Assembly (NCBI GenBank): GCA_013792135.1
Contig: VMSP01000165.1
Coordinates: 1-55,209 of the forward strand
Length of the DNA: 55,209 bases
Origin: Desulfocapsa sp.
GTDB lineage: Bacteria; Desulfobacterota; Desulfobulbia; Desulfobulbales; Desulfocapsaceae
Reading direction: 5' to 3'
Part shown: one piece after another, positions 1-7,346 of the stretch
How the letters are laid out: the number at the start of each line of letters is the position of its first letter
Position numbering within the stretch: the stretch's first letter is position 1
The notes under the pieces: generated by a model
Told to the model about the DNA's origin: nothing
The model's database searches: none
What the model saw: only the letters and a program-made list of their open reading frames with translations
Translations under genes and position numbers: made by a program

Positions 1-1
1 C

Positions 2-97
2 AGATACCAGGTAACACTTAAAGGAGTCCGGTTGATAAACATAGTGAATGCATTTTGGGCTGCATCTACTGAAGATTTAATGAAAATTGCCGTTTAA
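2..97 (+). CDS. 3' end of an unidentified gene (partial)
   Basis: An open frame runs in from the left edge and stops at TAA after 31 residues, ending in a segment like NAFWAASTEDLMKIAV. Too little is visible to name a family. It would converge on the peroxiredoxin gene. It could also be a chance open frame, since 31 codons is short; no start or RBS can be judged. Confidence 0.3.
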   Translation, partial: RYQVTLKGVRLINIVNAFWAASTEDLMKIAV

Positions 98-305
98 TTT
101 TCTTGTTTTTTATCACAGAAGTTCAGGAGTAAGGTACTAAACGGGTTTTCAATGAGACTCTCATAACAACTCACCGATTCTTTGAGAATGTCTCCCCAGA
201 AATCTATAACATCCATAAATCACTAGAGTTCCTTAACACATTTCCTCATGAGGGATATACCAGTCAGCCATCTTAATTGCAAAAGACTGACTGGTTGTAA
301 TAAAA
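98..305. other. Intergenic region downstream of the peroxiredoxin gene
   Basis: No convincing gene is seen. The only structure is an inverted repeat at 259-295: nine-base arms ACCAGTCAG and CTGACTGGT around a 19-base loop. It lies just beyond the stop of the minus-strand peroxiredoxin gene and could be a weak 3' hairpin, but it lacks a T-run on that strand. Confidence 0.4.
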
Positions 306-1025
306 TCAATCAAAGGCATCCGCTGTTTTCCACTCTTTCCAAACCTTTCCTACAAGATCAATACCTGGCTTCAGGGTCTTTTTACCAGGACGCCATCCTG
401 ATGGTGTTGCCTCTCCACCTTTGGTTTCCCGCACCAGTTGAAAAGCTTGAAGTTGGCGAAATGTTTCATTAACATTGCGACCAACAGGTGGTGTCAATAC
501 TTCATAGCCCTGAACAACACCATCGGGATCAATGATAAAGCGACCGCGAGCCTCAACACCAACGTTTTCATCATAGACACCATACACAGTTCCAACCTTC
601 CCGCCCGCATCTGAAAGCATTGGATAGGGCACTCCTCCCTTAACCATATGCTCCAACTCATGATCATTCCACATCTTGTGGACAAACATGGAATCTATGG
701 ACATGGAAAGTACTTCAGCGCCAAGCTTTTGAAATTCCGGGTATTTTTCAGCAACTGCTGAAATTTCTGTTGCTCAGACAAAGGTAAAATCGCCTGGATA
801 AAAACAGAGCAATACCCACTTTCCAAGATATTCAGAAAGCTTCACATTCACAAACGCCCCTTTATAATAACCAGGAGCAATAAAATCAGGCGCCTTTTGT
901 CCTACCTTAATCATTATCTGTTCTTCCTTTAAAATTTCATGTAATCGTGGAGTCTCATTTTTATTTTCCTCACCTACTGGACCGCCTGTTGGCCTGGCAC
1001 ATCCAACGGCTACTTCCTCTGCCAT
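306..1025 (-). CDS. Selenocysteine-containing peroxiredoxin (in-frame UGA), AhpC/Prx family
   Basis: Thiol/selenol peroxidase reducing hydroperoxides in the cytoplasm. Two open segments in one frame are separated by a single TGA at 774-776. The upstream part ends PGDFTFV and the downstream part starts [14 protein letters not shown], so TGA falls exactly on the peroxidatic cysteine of the Prx motif (FTFVCxTE in Cys homologues). Read as Sec84 the protein is 239 residues, a normal Prx length plus an N-terminal extension of about 37 residues containing VGCARP. The start at 1025 is supported by a strong GGAGGT four bases upstream. A SECIS-like hairpin follows the TGA directly. The usual C-terminal resolving Cys (VCPxxW) is replaced: the sequence reads ATPSGW, so a 1-Sec mechanism or another partner thiol is likely. 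Alternative: a nonsense-mutated pseudogene, unlikely because TGA sits at the catalytic codon and the rest is intact. Confidence 0.9.
741..773 (-). promoter_or_regulatory. Candidate bacterial SECIS element
   Basis: Directly 3' of the in-frame UGA on the minus strand, the RNA can form a seven-pair stem UUUCAGC/GCUGAAA capped by the tetraloop AGUU. The loop begins about 18 nt after the UGA, the spacing used by the E. coli fdhF element for SelB. A G lies within the apical loop, as expected. A competing pairing of GCAAC with GUUGC exists in the same segment. Confidence 0.65.
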
Positions 1026-1109
1026 AAGTACCTCCTATCTTGATGGACGGAAAACAGGATACGGCCAATCCGCACCCATTTGTGTATTTACCCATTACAT
1101 ACAACAACC

Positions 1110-1129
1110 ATGCCCATGTTCATGGGCAT
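1110..1129. repeat. Inverted repeat between nadB and the peroxiredoxin gene
   Basis: ATGCCCATG and CATGGGCAT form a nine-base inverted repeat with a two-base centre, in the 119-bp gap between the nadB stop and the peroxiredoxin start. No T-run follows on the minus strand in the right place, so it is more likely an operator or mRNA hairpin than a terminator. Confidence 0.4.
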
Positions 1130-1144
1130 AGACAAAAAAATTTC

Positions 1145-2770
1145 CTAACATTTTTCTATTTCTCCCAACAGTCCGCCTTTTTTTCTCCTGAACTTCGTAT
1201 TATTTTTAAAAATATCGAGTGATTCAGGATAATCTACAAGATAATGCAATCCACGAGATTCCTTCCTGAGTAATGCCGATTGAATTATTAATAGCGACAC
1301 CAGGGCTATATTTCGTAACTCAATCATATTCGGAGTAACAAAATAATCTCTATAATGTTCTTCAATCTCTTGGAAGATCCCTTTAATATGCCTTTGGGCT
1401 AGCTGTAACCTTTTAACCGTCCTCACTATGCCCACATAATTCCACATAATACGCCTGATGAGATCCCAATTATGATGAATCAAAATTTCTTCATTCAATT
1501 TTTTAGCTCCGCCAGCCTGCCATGGTTCAATCTCCGGAAAGGGCCTTTGGGTTATTTCCGACCAATGATCAGCGCAATATTCATAGGCCCTTTCTGCAAA
1601 AACTACTGCTTCGAGCAAAGAGTTGCTTGCAAGACGATTTCCACCATGTAATCCCGTGCATGCGGTCTCCCCCAGCGCCAAAAGCCCATCAACAGATGTC
1701 CTTCCCCATGTATCCGTCTGCACGCCTCCGCACATATAATGAGCTGCCGGTACGACAGGAACAAGTTCACTAGTTATATCAATACCATACTCAAGGCATC
1801 GTGCATAAATCGTGGGAAAACGCTCTTTCACAAAGGCCTTGTCTTTATGGGTAATATCTAGAAATACACAGTCGACCCCACTTTCCTTCATTTCTTTATC
1901 CATAGCCCTGGCCACAGTATCCCTGGTGGCAAGATCCTTACGACTGTCATATTTTTCCATAAATGGCCGTCCTTCCCGATCTACAAGAATTGCTCCTTCT
2001 CCGCGTACGGCCTCGGATATTAAAAAATTCTTCGCCTTCGGATGATAAAGACAGGTTGGATGAAACTGCACAAACTCCATATTGGCCATCACCGCCCCGG
2101 CCCTGAACGCCATAGCCAACCCATCTCCTGTGGCAATATCAGGATTAGTCGTATACAGATACACCTTCCCCGTCCCCCCCGTACAGAGAATCGTAACCTT
2201 AGCCTGGTAGGTTTCAACATTTCCATCCTCAGTCAGTACATAGGCGCCGGCACAATATGGTCCTTTTTTTTCCGTTTCACTCCTTTCACCCACCATAAGC
2301 AGATCTATCGCTCTATGGTTTTCCAGAATTTGTATTTTTGGATTCTGTTTTACCTTAACCAACAAGGCACGCTCTATTTCCCTGCCCGTGAAATCATGCG
2401 CGTGCGCAACGCGTCTCTCGGAATGCCCTCCCTCCCGACCCAAGTCCAACCCTGATGAATCTCTGGCATCTTTCACAAAATCAACCCCCAGCAGCATCAA
2501 CTCCCTTACCCTCTCCGGCCCATTACCCACAACAAGAGCAACGACATTTTCATCACACAATCCAGCTCCGCTTATAATTGTATCCTCGATATGATTCTTT
2601 TTTGAGTCATTGTCCGACAATACAGCTGCGATTCCCCCTTGAGCAAGGTTGGTCGCCGTGTCAATCTCATTCTTTTTGGTTACAATCACCACAGAACCCA
2701 ACTGAGCGACGCGCAAAGCAAATGAGAGTCCAGCTATTCCACTACCAATAATCAAAAAATCACATTTCAT
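1145..2770 (-). CDS. nadB: L-aspartate oxidase NadB
   Basis: FAD-dependent oxidation of L-aspartate to iminoaspartate, the first step of de novo NAD synthesis; in anaerobes fumarate can serve as acceptor. The 541-residue protein has the N-terminal dinucleotide-binding motif GSGIAGLSFA, the family signature ATNLAQGGIAAV, the substrate-region sequence GREGGHSERRVAHAHD, and the C-terminal FAD-site motif HGGNRLASNSLLE; a helical C-terminal domain follows. Length is typical. The start lies 21 bp from a parS site. nadA and nadC are not in the window. The peroxiredoxin gene follows on the same strand after 119 bp and may have its own promoter. Confidence 0.95.
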   Translation of the reverse strand: MKCDFLIIGSGIAGLSFALRVAQLGSVVIVTKKNEIDTATNLAQGGIAAVLSDNDSKKNHIEDTIISGAGLCDENVVALVVGNGPERVRELMLLGVDFVKDARDSSGLDLGREGGHSERRVAHAHDFTGREIERALLVKVKQNPKIQILENHRAIDLLMVGERSETEKKGPYCAGAYVLTEDGNVETYQAKVTILCTGGTGKVYLYTTNPDIATGDGLAMAFRAGAVMANMEFVQFHPTCLYHPKAKNFLISEAVRGEGAILVDREGRPFMEKYDSRKDLATRDTVARAMDKEMKESGVDCVFLDITHKDKAFVKERFPTIYARCLEYGIDITSELVPVVPAAHYMCGGVQTDTWGRTSVDGLLALGETACTGLHGGNRLASNSLLEAVVFAERAYEYCADHWSEITQRPFPEIEPWQAGGAKKLNEEILIHHNWDLIRRIMWNYVGIVRTVKRLQLAQRHIKGIFQEIEEHYRDYFVTPNMIELRNIALVSLLIIQSALLRKESRGLHYLVDYPESLDIFKNNTKFRRKKGGLLGEIEKC

Positions 2771-2791
2771 AATCTAACCCGACCTTCCATA

Positions 2792-2807
2792 TGTTTCACG
2801 TGAAACA
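2792..2807. promoter_or_regulatory. parS: parS centromere-like site
   Basis: The 16-bp palindrome TGTTTCACGTGAAACA matches the chromosomal parS consensus at every base. It lies about 350 bp upstream of parA and 1.1 kb from parB. ParB is known to nucleate on such sites and spread; parS sites normally cluster near the replication origin. It was the only perfect copy noticed by eye in the window. Confidence 0.95.
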
Positions 2808-3100
2808 TTAATAAGAAAATTACAAGCGACATATCTTAATATGCCTCTACGCAATCCTCAGCAAGAAATGTTTAAAGAGGCTACCTCGGGCCGATTGAGA
2901 CTTGATTGTAGCCGAAAGGTAGCTATTACTGAAGAACCCCATTGCTGGGAAATTCAGTAAATTCTGCTGAGAATTGCATACAGGCACTTATCTTAATGTA
3001 TCGAATACAGTATCAAAAAGCAAACAAACAAAGAAGACAACAGCGCCAAAACACAAGTAGAAGACAAATCATGCAGTTTTCTATTGTTGGGGATTGGAAA

Positions 3101-3110
3101 CTGGTATAAA
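3101..3110 (+). promoter_or_regulatory. Candidate extended -10 promoter for parAB
   Basis: TGGTATAAA fits an extended -10 (TGnTATAAT-like, with A at the last -10 position), about 55 bp upstream of the parA ATG. No well-spaced -35 is obvious; TTG-rich sequence lies 10-20 bp upstream. Confidence 0.35.
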
Positions 3111-3163
3111 AGTAGTACGTACAAACACACAAGTTCCCAAAAAAATTTAACAGGGTGGCGAAG

Positions 3164-3958
3164 ATGGAACAAGCGAAAGAAGCCAAAATAATTGCAATCG
3201 CCAACCAAAAAGGGGGGGTGGGTAAAACTACCTCCGCAGTTAATTTAGCAGCAGCATTGGCCAAAAAAAGAAAAAAAGTGCTTCTCGTAGATTCTGACCC
3301 CCAAGGAAACGCCTCCAGCGGCCTGGGAATCCACACAAGCGCCCTCAAACAACATCTCTACCACAGTTATACCGGAGGAGTTCCCTTAACGGACGTACTG
3401 ATAAAAACGAAAGTAACCAATCTTGTTGTCGCCCCCTCAAACATAGACCTGGTGGCTGCCGAGATAGAACTCATCTCCATGGAAAAGAGAGAATTTAATC
3501 TCAAAAAAATACTACAGACCGTTAGTAATCGTTTTGATTATATATTGATAGATTGCCCACCATCTCTGGGATTATTAACTATTAACGGACTAACGGCAGC
3601 ACACTCGGTATTAATCCCCATGCAATGCGAATACTACGCAATGGAGGGCCTGGCACAACTTGTAAAAACCATCAGGTCCGTTAAAAAGGCCTTCAATGAA
3701 GAGCTTTTTATTGAGGGCCTCTTACTCACTATGTATGATAAACGCAATAAACTAACCTATCAAGTGGCCGAAGAAGTCGCTAAACACTTTGGCGATCAAG
3801 TATTCAAGACAGTTATCCCTAGAAACGTAAGACTCAGCGAATGTCCAAGTCACGGTCAAACCATTGTTGAATATGATATCCGCTCAAGTGGGGCAATAGC
3901 ATATATGAACCTGGCTAGTGAATTTCTTAAACAACAGAGGCTTAATGTATGTCAGTAA
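3164..3958 (+). CDS. parA: Chromosome-partitioning ATPase ParA (Soj)
   Basis: Deviant Walker-A ATPase that forms nucleoid-bound dimers and moves ParB-parS complexes during origin segregation. The P-loop KGGVGKTTSAVNLA is near the N-terminus, followed by the Walker A' segment LLVDSDPQGN and Walker B LIDCPPSLG. A GTG at 3155 would add three residues, but ATG 3164 is preferred because AGGGTGG lies at a suitable distance upstream. The stop overlaps the parB start by 10 bp, implying coupled translation. Codon use is A/C-rich even though it is plus-coded. Confidence 0.95.
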   Translation: MEQAKEAKIIAIANQKGGVGKTTSAVNLAAALAKKRKKVLLVDSDPQGNASSGLGIHTSALKQHLYHSYTGGVPLTDVLIKTKVTNLVVAPSNIDLVAAEIELISMEKREFNLKKILQTVSNRFDYILIDCPPSLGLLTINGLTAAHSVLIPMQCEYYAMEGLAQLVKTIRSVKKAFNEELFIEGLLLTMYDKRNKLTYQVAEEVAKHFGDQVFKTVIPRNVRLSECPSHGQTIVEYDIRSSGAIAYMNLASEFLKQQRLNVCQ

Positions 3959-4833
3959 AAAAAACTGGTTTAGGGCAGGGCGTTAGTCTCCTTTTTGCCC
4001 AGGAAGATGAAGAGGAAAAATATTTCGAGTGTGATATCGATAAAATCATTCCCAATAAACATCAACCAAGAAGCTATTTTGAAGAACAGGGACTAGAGGA
4101 GCTCACTCAATCAATCGAAGAGCATGGAGTCATCCAACCTCTTGTCGTGACCAATCAACATGACGGCTATTATCAATTAATCGCCGGAGAAAGACGTTTG
4201 AGAGCCTCTCAACGAGCAGGATTAAAAAAAGTCCCCGTTATTGTCCGAGCTGTTGAGAACGATGATTCCCTGTTAGAACTAGCGCTCATTGAAAATATTC
4301 AACGAAAAGACTTGAACGTCATTGAAGAAGCAGAGGCCTACAACAAACTTATAGAAAAATTTAACTACACCCAAGAACAAGCAGCGCAAAGGGTGGGGAA
4401 GAAACGATCAACAATAACCAACATACTGAGATTACTACAACTTCCAGGATACATCAAAAATGATTTGGAACAGGGCGCCCTCACTGAAGGACACGCTCGG
4501 GTTCTCTTAAGGATTCTTGATACTCCAATAGAGCTTCAAAACTTACGGGATCAAATTATTCAAAAAAATCTCTCCGTACGGCAAACCGAGAAAAGTATAC
4601 GCAAAACAAAGGGGACAGGAAAACCGTCCATTTTGGCCAACCAAGCATCTCAGTCGGTTGAACTTTCTCAATCCTACTGTACTGCCCTGACAAATCAACT
4701 CACCAATGTATTACACTCAAAGGTTACAATCTCACAAAGTGGAAATCGCGGCAAGATTGAAATCGAATATTACTCACTGGACGACCTGGAAAGAGTCATA
4801 GAGCTGATCGCAGCAAGGCAGACAACAAACTGA
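3949..4833 (+). CDS. parB: Chromosome-partitioning protein ParB (Spo0J)
   Basis: CTPase and parS-binding clamp. The 294-residue protein has the ParB N-terminal domain with the CTP-binding motif GERRLRASQRAG, the ENIQRKDLNVIEEAEAY box, the helix-turn-helix segment TQEQAAQRVGKKRSTITNIL that reads parS, and a C-terminal dimerisation region. The KTGLGQGVSLLF start is the usual ParA-stimulating N-terminal peptide. It overlaps parA; a perfect parS lies 1.1 kb upstream. Confidence 0.95.
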   Translation: MSVKKTGLGQGVSLLFAQEDEEEKYFECDIDKIIPNKHQPRSYFEEQGLEELTQSIEEHGVIQPLVVTNQHDGYYQLIAGERRLRASQRAGLKKVPVIVRAVENDDSLLELALIENIQRKDLNVIEEAEAYNKLIEKFNYTQEQAAQRVGKKRSTITNILRLLQLPGYIKNDLEQGALTEGHARVLLRILDTPIELQNLRDQIIQKNLSVRQTEKSIRKTKGTGKPSILANQASQSVELSQSYCTALTNQLTNVLHSKVTISQSGNRGKIEIEYYSLDDLERVIELIAARQTTN

Positions 4834-4847
4834 AATAAAAGAACATA

Positions 4848-5171
4848 ATGGCATTATTACAACTTACTATAATTCCAAAAGGGACCTCAACTCCAAATCT
4901 TGGCGACTATGTTCTAACAATCCAGAAACGGCTGACGGATTTGGGTGCAATATTTACGCTCAACGATATGGGGACCTTAATAGAGGGTGAGGCAACAGAA
5001 CTTCTCAAGCTGGTCATCGCTCCCTATGAAAGCCCATTTGTTGAGGGAGTTGTACGGGTAGTAACTCAGATCACTATTGACGACAAAAGAGACAAAAAAG
5101 TGAAAATTGGTGATAAGACTCAATCAATTCTAAGCCGATATGTCTCACCGGAAACAAGCAACCATGACTAA
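4848..5171 (+). CDS. MTH1187/YkoF-type thiamine-binding family protein
   Basis: A 107-residue protein of the MTH1187 family (PF01910), small ferredoxin-fold tetramers; some relatives bind thiamine or hydroxymethylpyrimidine. Seen here: the N-terminal beta strand LLQLTIIPKG, the conserved IFTLNDMGTLIEG segment, and the acidic/basic middle RVVTQITIDDKRDKK. It follows parB by 14 bp and overlaps the next small gene by 8 bp, so it appears co-transcribed with a CxxC membrane peptide and a 4Fe-4S protein rather than with thiamine genes. Function in this setting is unknown. Confidence 0.8.
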   Translation: MALLQLTIIPKGTSTPNLGDYVLTIQKRLTDLGAIFTLNDMGTLIEGEATELLKLVIAPYESPFVEGVVRVVTQITIDDKRDKKVKIGDKTQSILSRYVSPETSNHD

Positions 5172-5313
5172 AAAAAACTCCATACCAATCTACCGATTCA
5201 TTCCGCTCATATTCTTCGTCATTCTTTTTCTAACTGGAATTGCACTGAACGAACCACAAAGAGTTTTGGAACAAGCATGGAATATCTGCCTGGAGTGCGT
5301 CGGAATAGGGTAG
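5164..5313 (+). CDS. CD1871A-type CxxC membrane micro-protein (49 aa)
   Basis: Small protein with a short basic N-terminus (MTKKNS), one predicted membrane helix (about residues 11-28, RFIPLIFFVILFLTGIAL) and a C-terminal tail carrying ICLECVGIG, ending four residues after the second Cys. This tail matches what I recall of the CD1871A family of CxxC micro-proteins, which have no assigned function. The ATG overlaps the stop of the preceding gene by 8 bp (translational coupling). The next gene encodes a membrane 4Fe-4S protein, so a role in membrane-associated redox or metal handling is an inference. Confidence 0.75.
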   Translation: MTKKNSIPIYRFIPLIFFVILFLTGIALNEPQRVLEQAWNICLECVGIG

Positions 5314-5335
5314 GTAGTAGAGCTTTCTATGATTG

Positions 5336-5366
5336 TAACTCTCTCTTTCTATAACTCTCTCTTTCT
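5336..5366 (+). repeat. Tandem duplication of a 15-base unit
   Basis: The unit TAACTCTCTCTTTCT occurs twice, separated by one base, in the gap between the CxxC micro-protein gene and the 4Fe-4S gene. It is pyrimidine-rich and looks like a slippage duplication. It may affect the spacing or leader of the downstream gene, which has a poor RBS. Confidence 0.6.
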
Positions 5367-5408
5367 GACAGAGGAAAAATAACAGATCAGTCACAAGAAG
5401 TCCTCATC

Positions 5409-6347
5409 ATGGTCATTTTTTATAATCTCATGGAAACTTTCAGAAAATTCATACAATTTATTTTCACACTGATAACGAATGGGTATCTCCTTTTTCCATG
5501 GACAAAAAACATCTATCAAGGACCATTAAAAGCACTTTGTTCACCAGGATTAAATTGTTACTCCTGTCCAGCATCAACCACATACTGTCCAATAGGGGCA
5601 ATTCAGCAATTACTCCTTGGAATACGTTTTTCCATTGAAACAGGATCATATTATTTTGGTTCATATGTTTTTGGAACCATAGGGATAATCGCATCATTAA
5701 CAGGAAGATTAACCTGCGGATGGCTTTGCCCGTTTGGATTTTTACAAGAACTCCTATACAAAATTTCTTCCTGGAAAAAAATTCAAATACCTCAATATCT
5801 AAGATATATAAAGTATTTAATGCTTATTTTCTTTGTTATCTTGCTTCCACTTATACTAACGGACCAATGGGGTATAGGCAAACCATGGTTCTGTAAGTTT
5901 GTTTGCCCAGCCGGTACTATTGAAGCAGGAATACCCATGCTCATTTTACAACCGGACCTCAGGGCAACTGTAGGATATCTTTTTTATAATAAACTTTTTT
6001 GGATGTTTTGCTTCCTTATCTGGAGTATCTTTTCAAGCCGTCCATTTTGCAAAACAACATGCCCTCTAGGTGCCTTTTACGGCATGTTTAATAAAATAAG
6101 CATACTCCAATTGCGCCTAAACAAAAAAAATTGCACTGATTGCGGTGCCTGCCTGCAGGTATGTCCCATGGATATTCAATTCAATAAAAACGTCAACAGT
6201 CCTGAATGCATACTTTGCATGCGCTGTATGACTGAAGCGTGTAAGTTTGAAGCCATATCAATACATTGCGCAGGACTACCCCTCTCAGTTCCACTTAAAA
6301 AAACAAGGGCACCAAAAATGGGTCTGTTACAATCTGACCAATCTTAA
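5409..6347 (+). CDS. Polyferredoxin-like membrane 4Fe-4S binding protein
   Basis: 312-residue membrane protein of the NapH/NosR/YccM-like 4Fe-4S superfamily. The N-terminus holds CSPGLNCYSCPASTTYCPIGA. Further Cys clusters are TCGWLCPFGFLQE, CKFVCPAGTIEAG and CKTTCPLGAFYG, embedded among about four or five hydrophobic helices. The C-terminus has two classical 4Fe-4S motifs, CTDCGACLQVCPMD and CILCMRCMTEACKFEA. Such proteins pass electrons across or along the membrane. Start is uncertain: Met at 5409 or at 5430, neither with a good RBS. It follows the CxxC micro-protein by 95 bp; the physiological partner is unknown. Confidence 0.85.
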   Translation: MVIFYNLMETFRKFIQFIFTLITNGYLLFPWTKNIYQGPLKALCSPGLNCYSCPASTTYCPIGAIQQLLLGIRFSIETGSYYFGSYVFGTIGIIASLTGRLTCGWLCPFGFLQELLYKISSWKKIQIPQYLRYIKYLMLIFFVILLPLILTDQWGIGKPWFCKFVCPAGTIEAGIPMLILQPDLRATVGYLFYNKLFWMFCFLIWSIFSSRPFCKTTCPLGAFYGMFNKISILQLRLNKKNCTDCGACLQVCPMDIQFNKNVNSPECILCMRCMTEACKFEAISIHCAGLPLSVPLKKTRAPKMGLLQSDQS

Positions 6348-6401
6348 AAAATTATTCATTAATACAAAGACCTATAATCTCAACCTTACTGTAACAGTAC
6401 A

Positions 6402-6866
6402 ATGTTAACCAAAATAAAAACTATACTATATACAATAATTATTTTAGTTCTGGTGGTATCTACAACCTCTTTTGCGGAAATGAAAAGCACAAGTGGTGAA
6501 AAGGTAAGTCTACGGACAGGACCAGGTGAAAAATACAATGTAAAATGGGAGTTTGGGAATGGTTTTCCAGTAAAGATTCTTTCCAAAAAAGGAAAATGGA
6601 CAAAGGTTCAAGACTTTGAAAATGACAGTGGATGGGTTTATACTTCCATGCTCAACAACAAGCCTCACATCATTGTTAAAGTGAACAAAGGTAAAAATAA
6701 AAAAATCAATATACGAAGTGGCCCTGGACCCAAATATTCCGTCGTGGGGAAGGCATATTACGGTGTCGTCTTTGAAAAAAAAGAACAGAAAAAAGGGTGG
6801 GTAAAAGTAAGGCATGAATCTGGACTAGAGGGATGGATTGAAAAATCTCTGGTTTGGGGGTTTTAG
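6402..6866 (+). CDS. Secreted tandem bacterial SH3-domain protein
   Basis: 154 residues with a signal peptide (hydrophobic stretch ending STTSFA) and two SH3b domains: roughly residues 28-85 (VSLRTGPGEKYNVKWEFGNG) and 95-154 (INIRSGPGPKYSVVGKAYYG). Each carries the RxGPGxxY signature. Such proteins are periplasmic and often bind peptidoglycan. A frameshifted paralogue with the same layout and closely matching motifs (FENDxGWVY, WVKVRHESG, WGF/WGW end) lies at 45457. No clear RBS precedes the ATG. Confidence 0.8.
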   Translation: MLTKIKTILYTIIILVLVVSTTSFAEMKSTSGEKVSLRTGPGEKYNVKWEFGNGFPVKILSKKGKWTKVQDFENDSGWVYTSMLNNKPHIIVKVNKGKNKKINIRSGPGPKYSVVGKAYYGVVFEKKEQKKGWVKVRHESGLEGWIEKSLVWGF

Positions 6867-6924
6867 AAAAAAAATTCAATAAATCTTCTCTAAAAAACTG
6901 TCCAAAGTTATATGATCGAAAAAA

Positions 6925-6962
6925 CAAAAACCCCTTTCAAGTTAATAACTTAAAAGGGGTTT
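6925..6962 (-). terminator. Rho-independent terminator for the tRNA-Ser pair
   Basis: On the minus strand AAACCCC.../...GGGGTTT arms enclose a second pairing AAGTT/AACTT; the hairpin is followed by TTTTTGTTTTTT. It lies 9 bp past the 3' end of the distal tRNA gene, and on the plus strand may also serve the SH3 gene. Confidence 0.8.
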
Positions 6963-6970
6963 CATGGCAT

Positions 6971-7062
6971 TGGCGGAGAAGGAGGGATTCGAACCCTCGG
7001 TGGAGTTTAACCCCCACACTCGCTTAGCAGGCGAGCACCATCGGCCTCTCGGTCACCTCTCC
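6971..7062 (-). tRNA. tRNA-Ser (anticodon GCT)
   Basis: Cloverleaf with long variable arm on the minus strand: acceptor GGAGAGG pairs with CTTCTCC, discriminator G, encoded CCA. The anticodon loop CTGCTAA is flanked by CTCGC/GCGAG; the T arm contains GGTTCGAATCC. It reads AGC/AGU codons. Confidence 0.95.
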
Positions 7063-7071
7063 AATGTAAAA

Positions 7072-7157
7072 TGGCGGAGGAAGTAGGATTCGAACCCACG
7101 GTACTTTCGTACAACGGTTTTCAAGACCGCCGCCTTAAACCACTCGGCCATTCCTCC
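7072..7157 (-). tRNA. tRNA-Ser (anticodon TGA)
   Basis: Acceptor GGAGGAA pairs with TTCCTCC, discriminator G, encoded CCA. The anticodon loop has TGA between CGGTC and GACCG-type arms; a long variable arm TGTACGAAAGTAC and T arm GGGTTCGAATCC follow. It reads UCN codons (mainly UCA). It lies 9 bp upstream of tRNA-Ser(GCT), so the two form one transcript. Confidence 0.95.
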
Positions 7158-7170
7158 ATCATTCTGAGCT

Positions 7171-7199
7171 CTTTTACCATCTGAACGAAAAACTGTCAA
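7171..7199 (-). promoter_or_regulatory. Sigma-70 promoter of the tRNA-Ser pair
   Basis: On the minus strand TTGACA, a 17-base spacer and TAAAAG; the -10 ends 14 bp before the 5' end of tRNA-Ser(TGA), a good fit for a stable-RNA promoter. Confidence 0.7.
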
Positions 7200-7346
7200 C
7201 ATCTGGCAGAATCATTACCTTACAAAAAAACAAATTTGTAATATCCTGTCGGAAAATATTGCATTTTCTGTTATAAACTAATTAAAATAAAGATCAGCAA
7301 CCCATTGTATCTCCATATCCTCTACGATCAATAACAAGCTATTATT

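Larger units (their letters stand above)
2771..3163. other. nadB-parA divergent intergenic region with parS
   Basis: About 390 bp between divergent nadB and parA. It holds a perfect parS near the nadB end and an extended -10 promoter candidate for parA. A 39-codon open frame starting at 2840 lacks an RBS and was not called. No other gene or RNA is recognised. Confidence 0.6.

Noticed and set aside
2840-2959. 39-codon frame upstream of parA
   Set aside because: No RBS, no similarity recognised; lies in a promoter/parS region.
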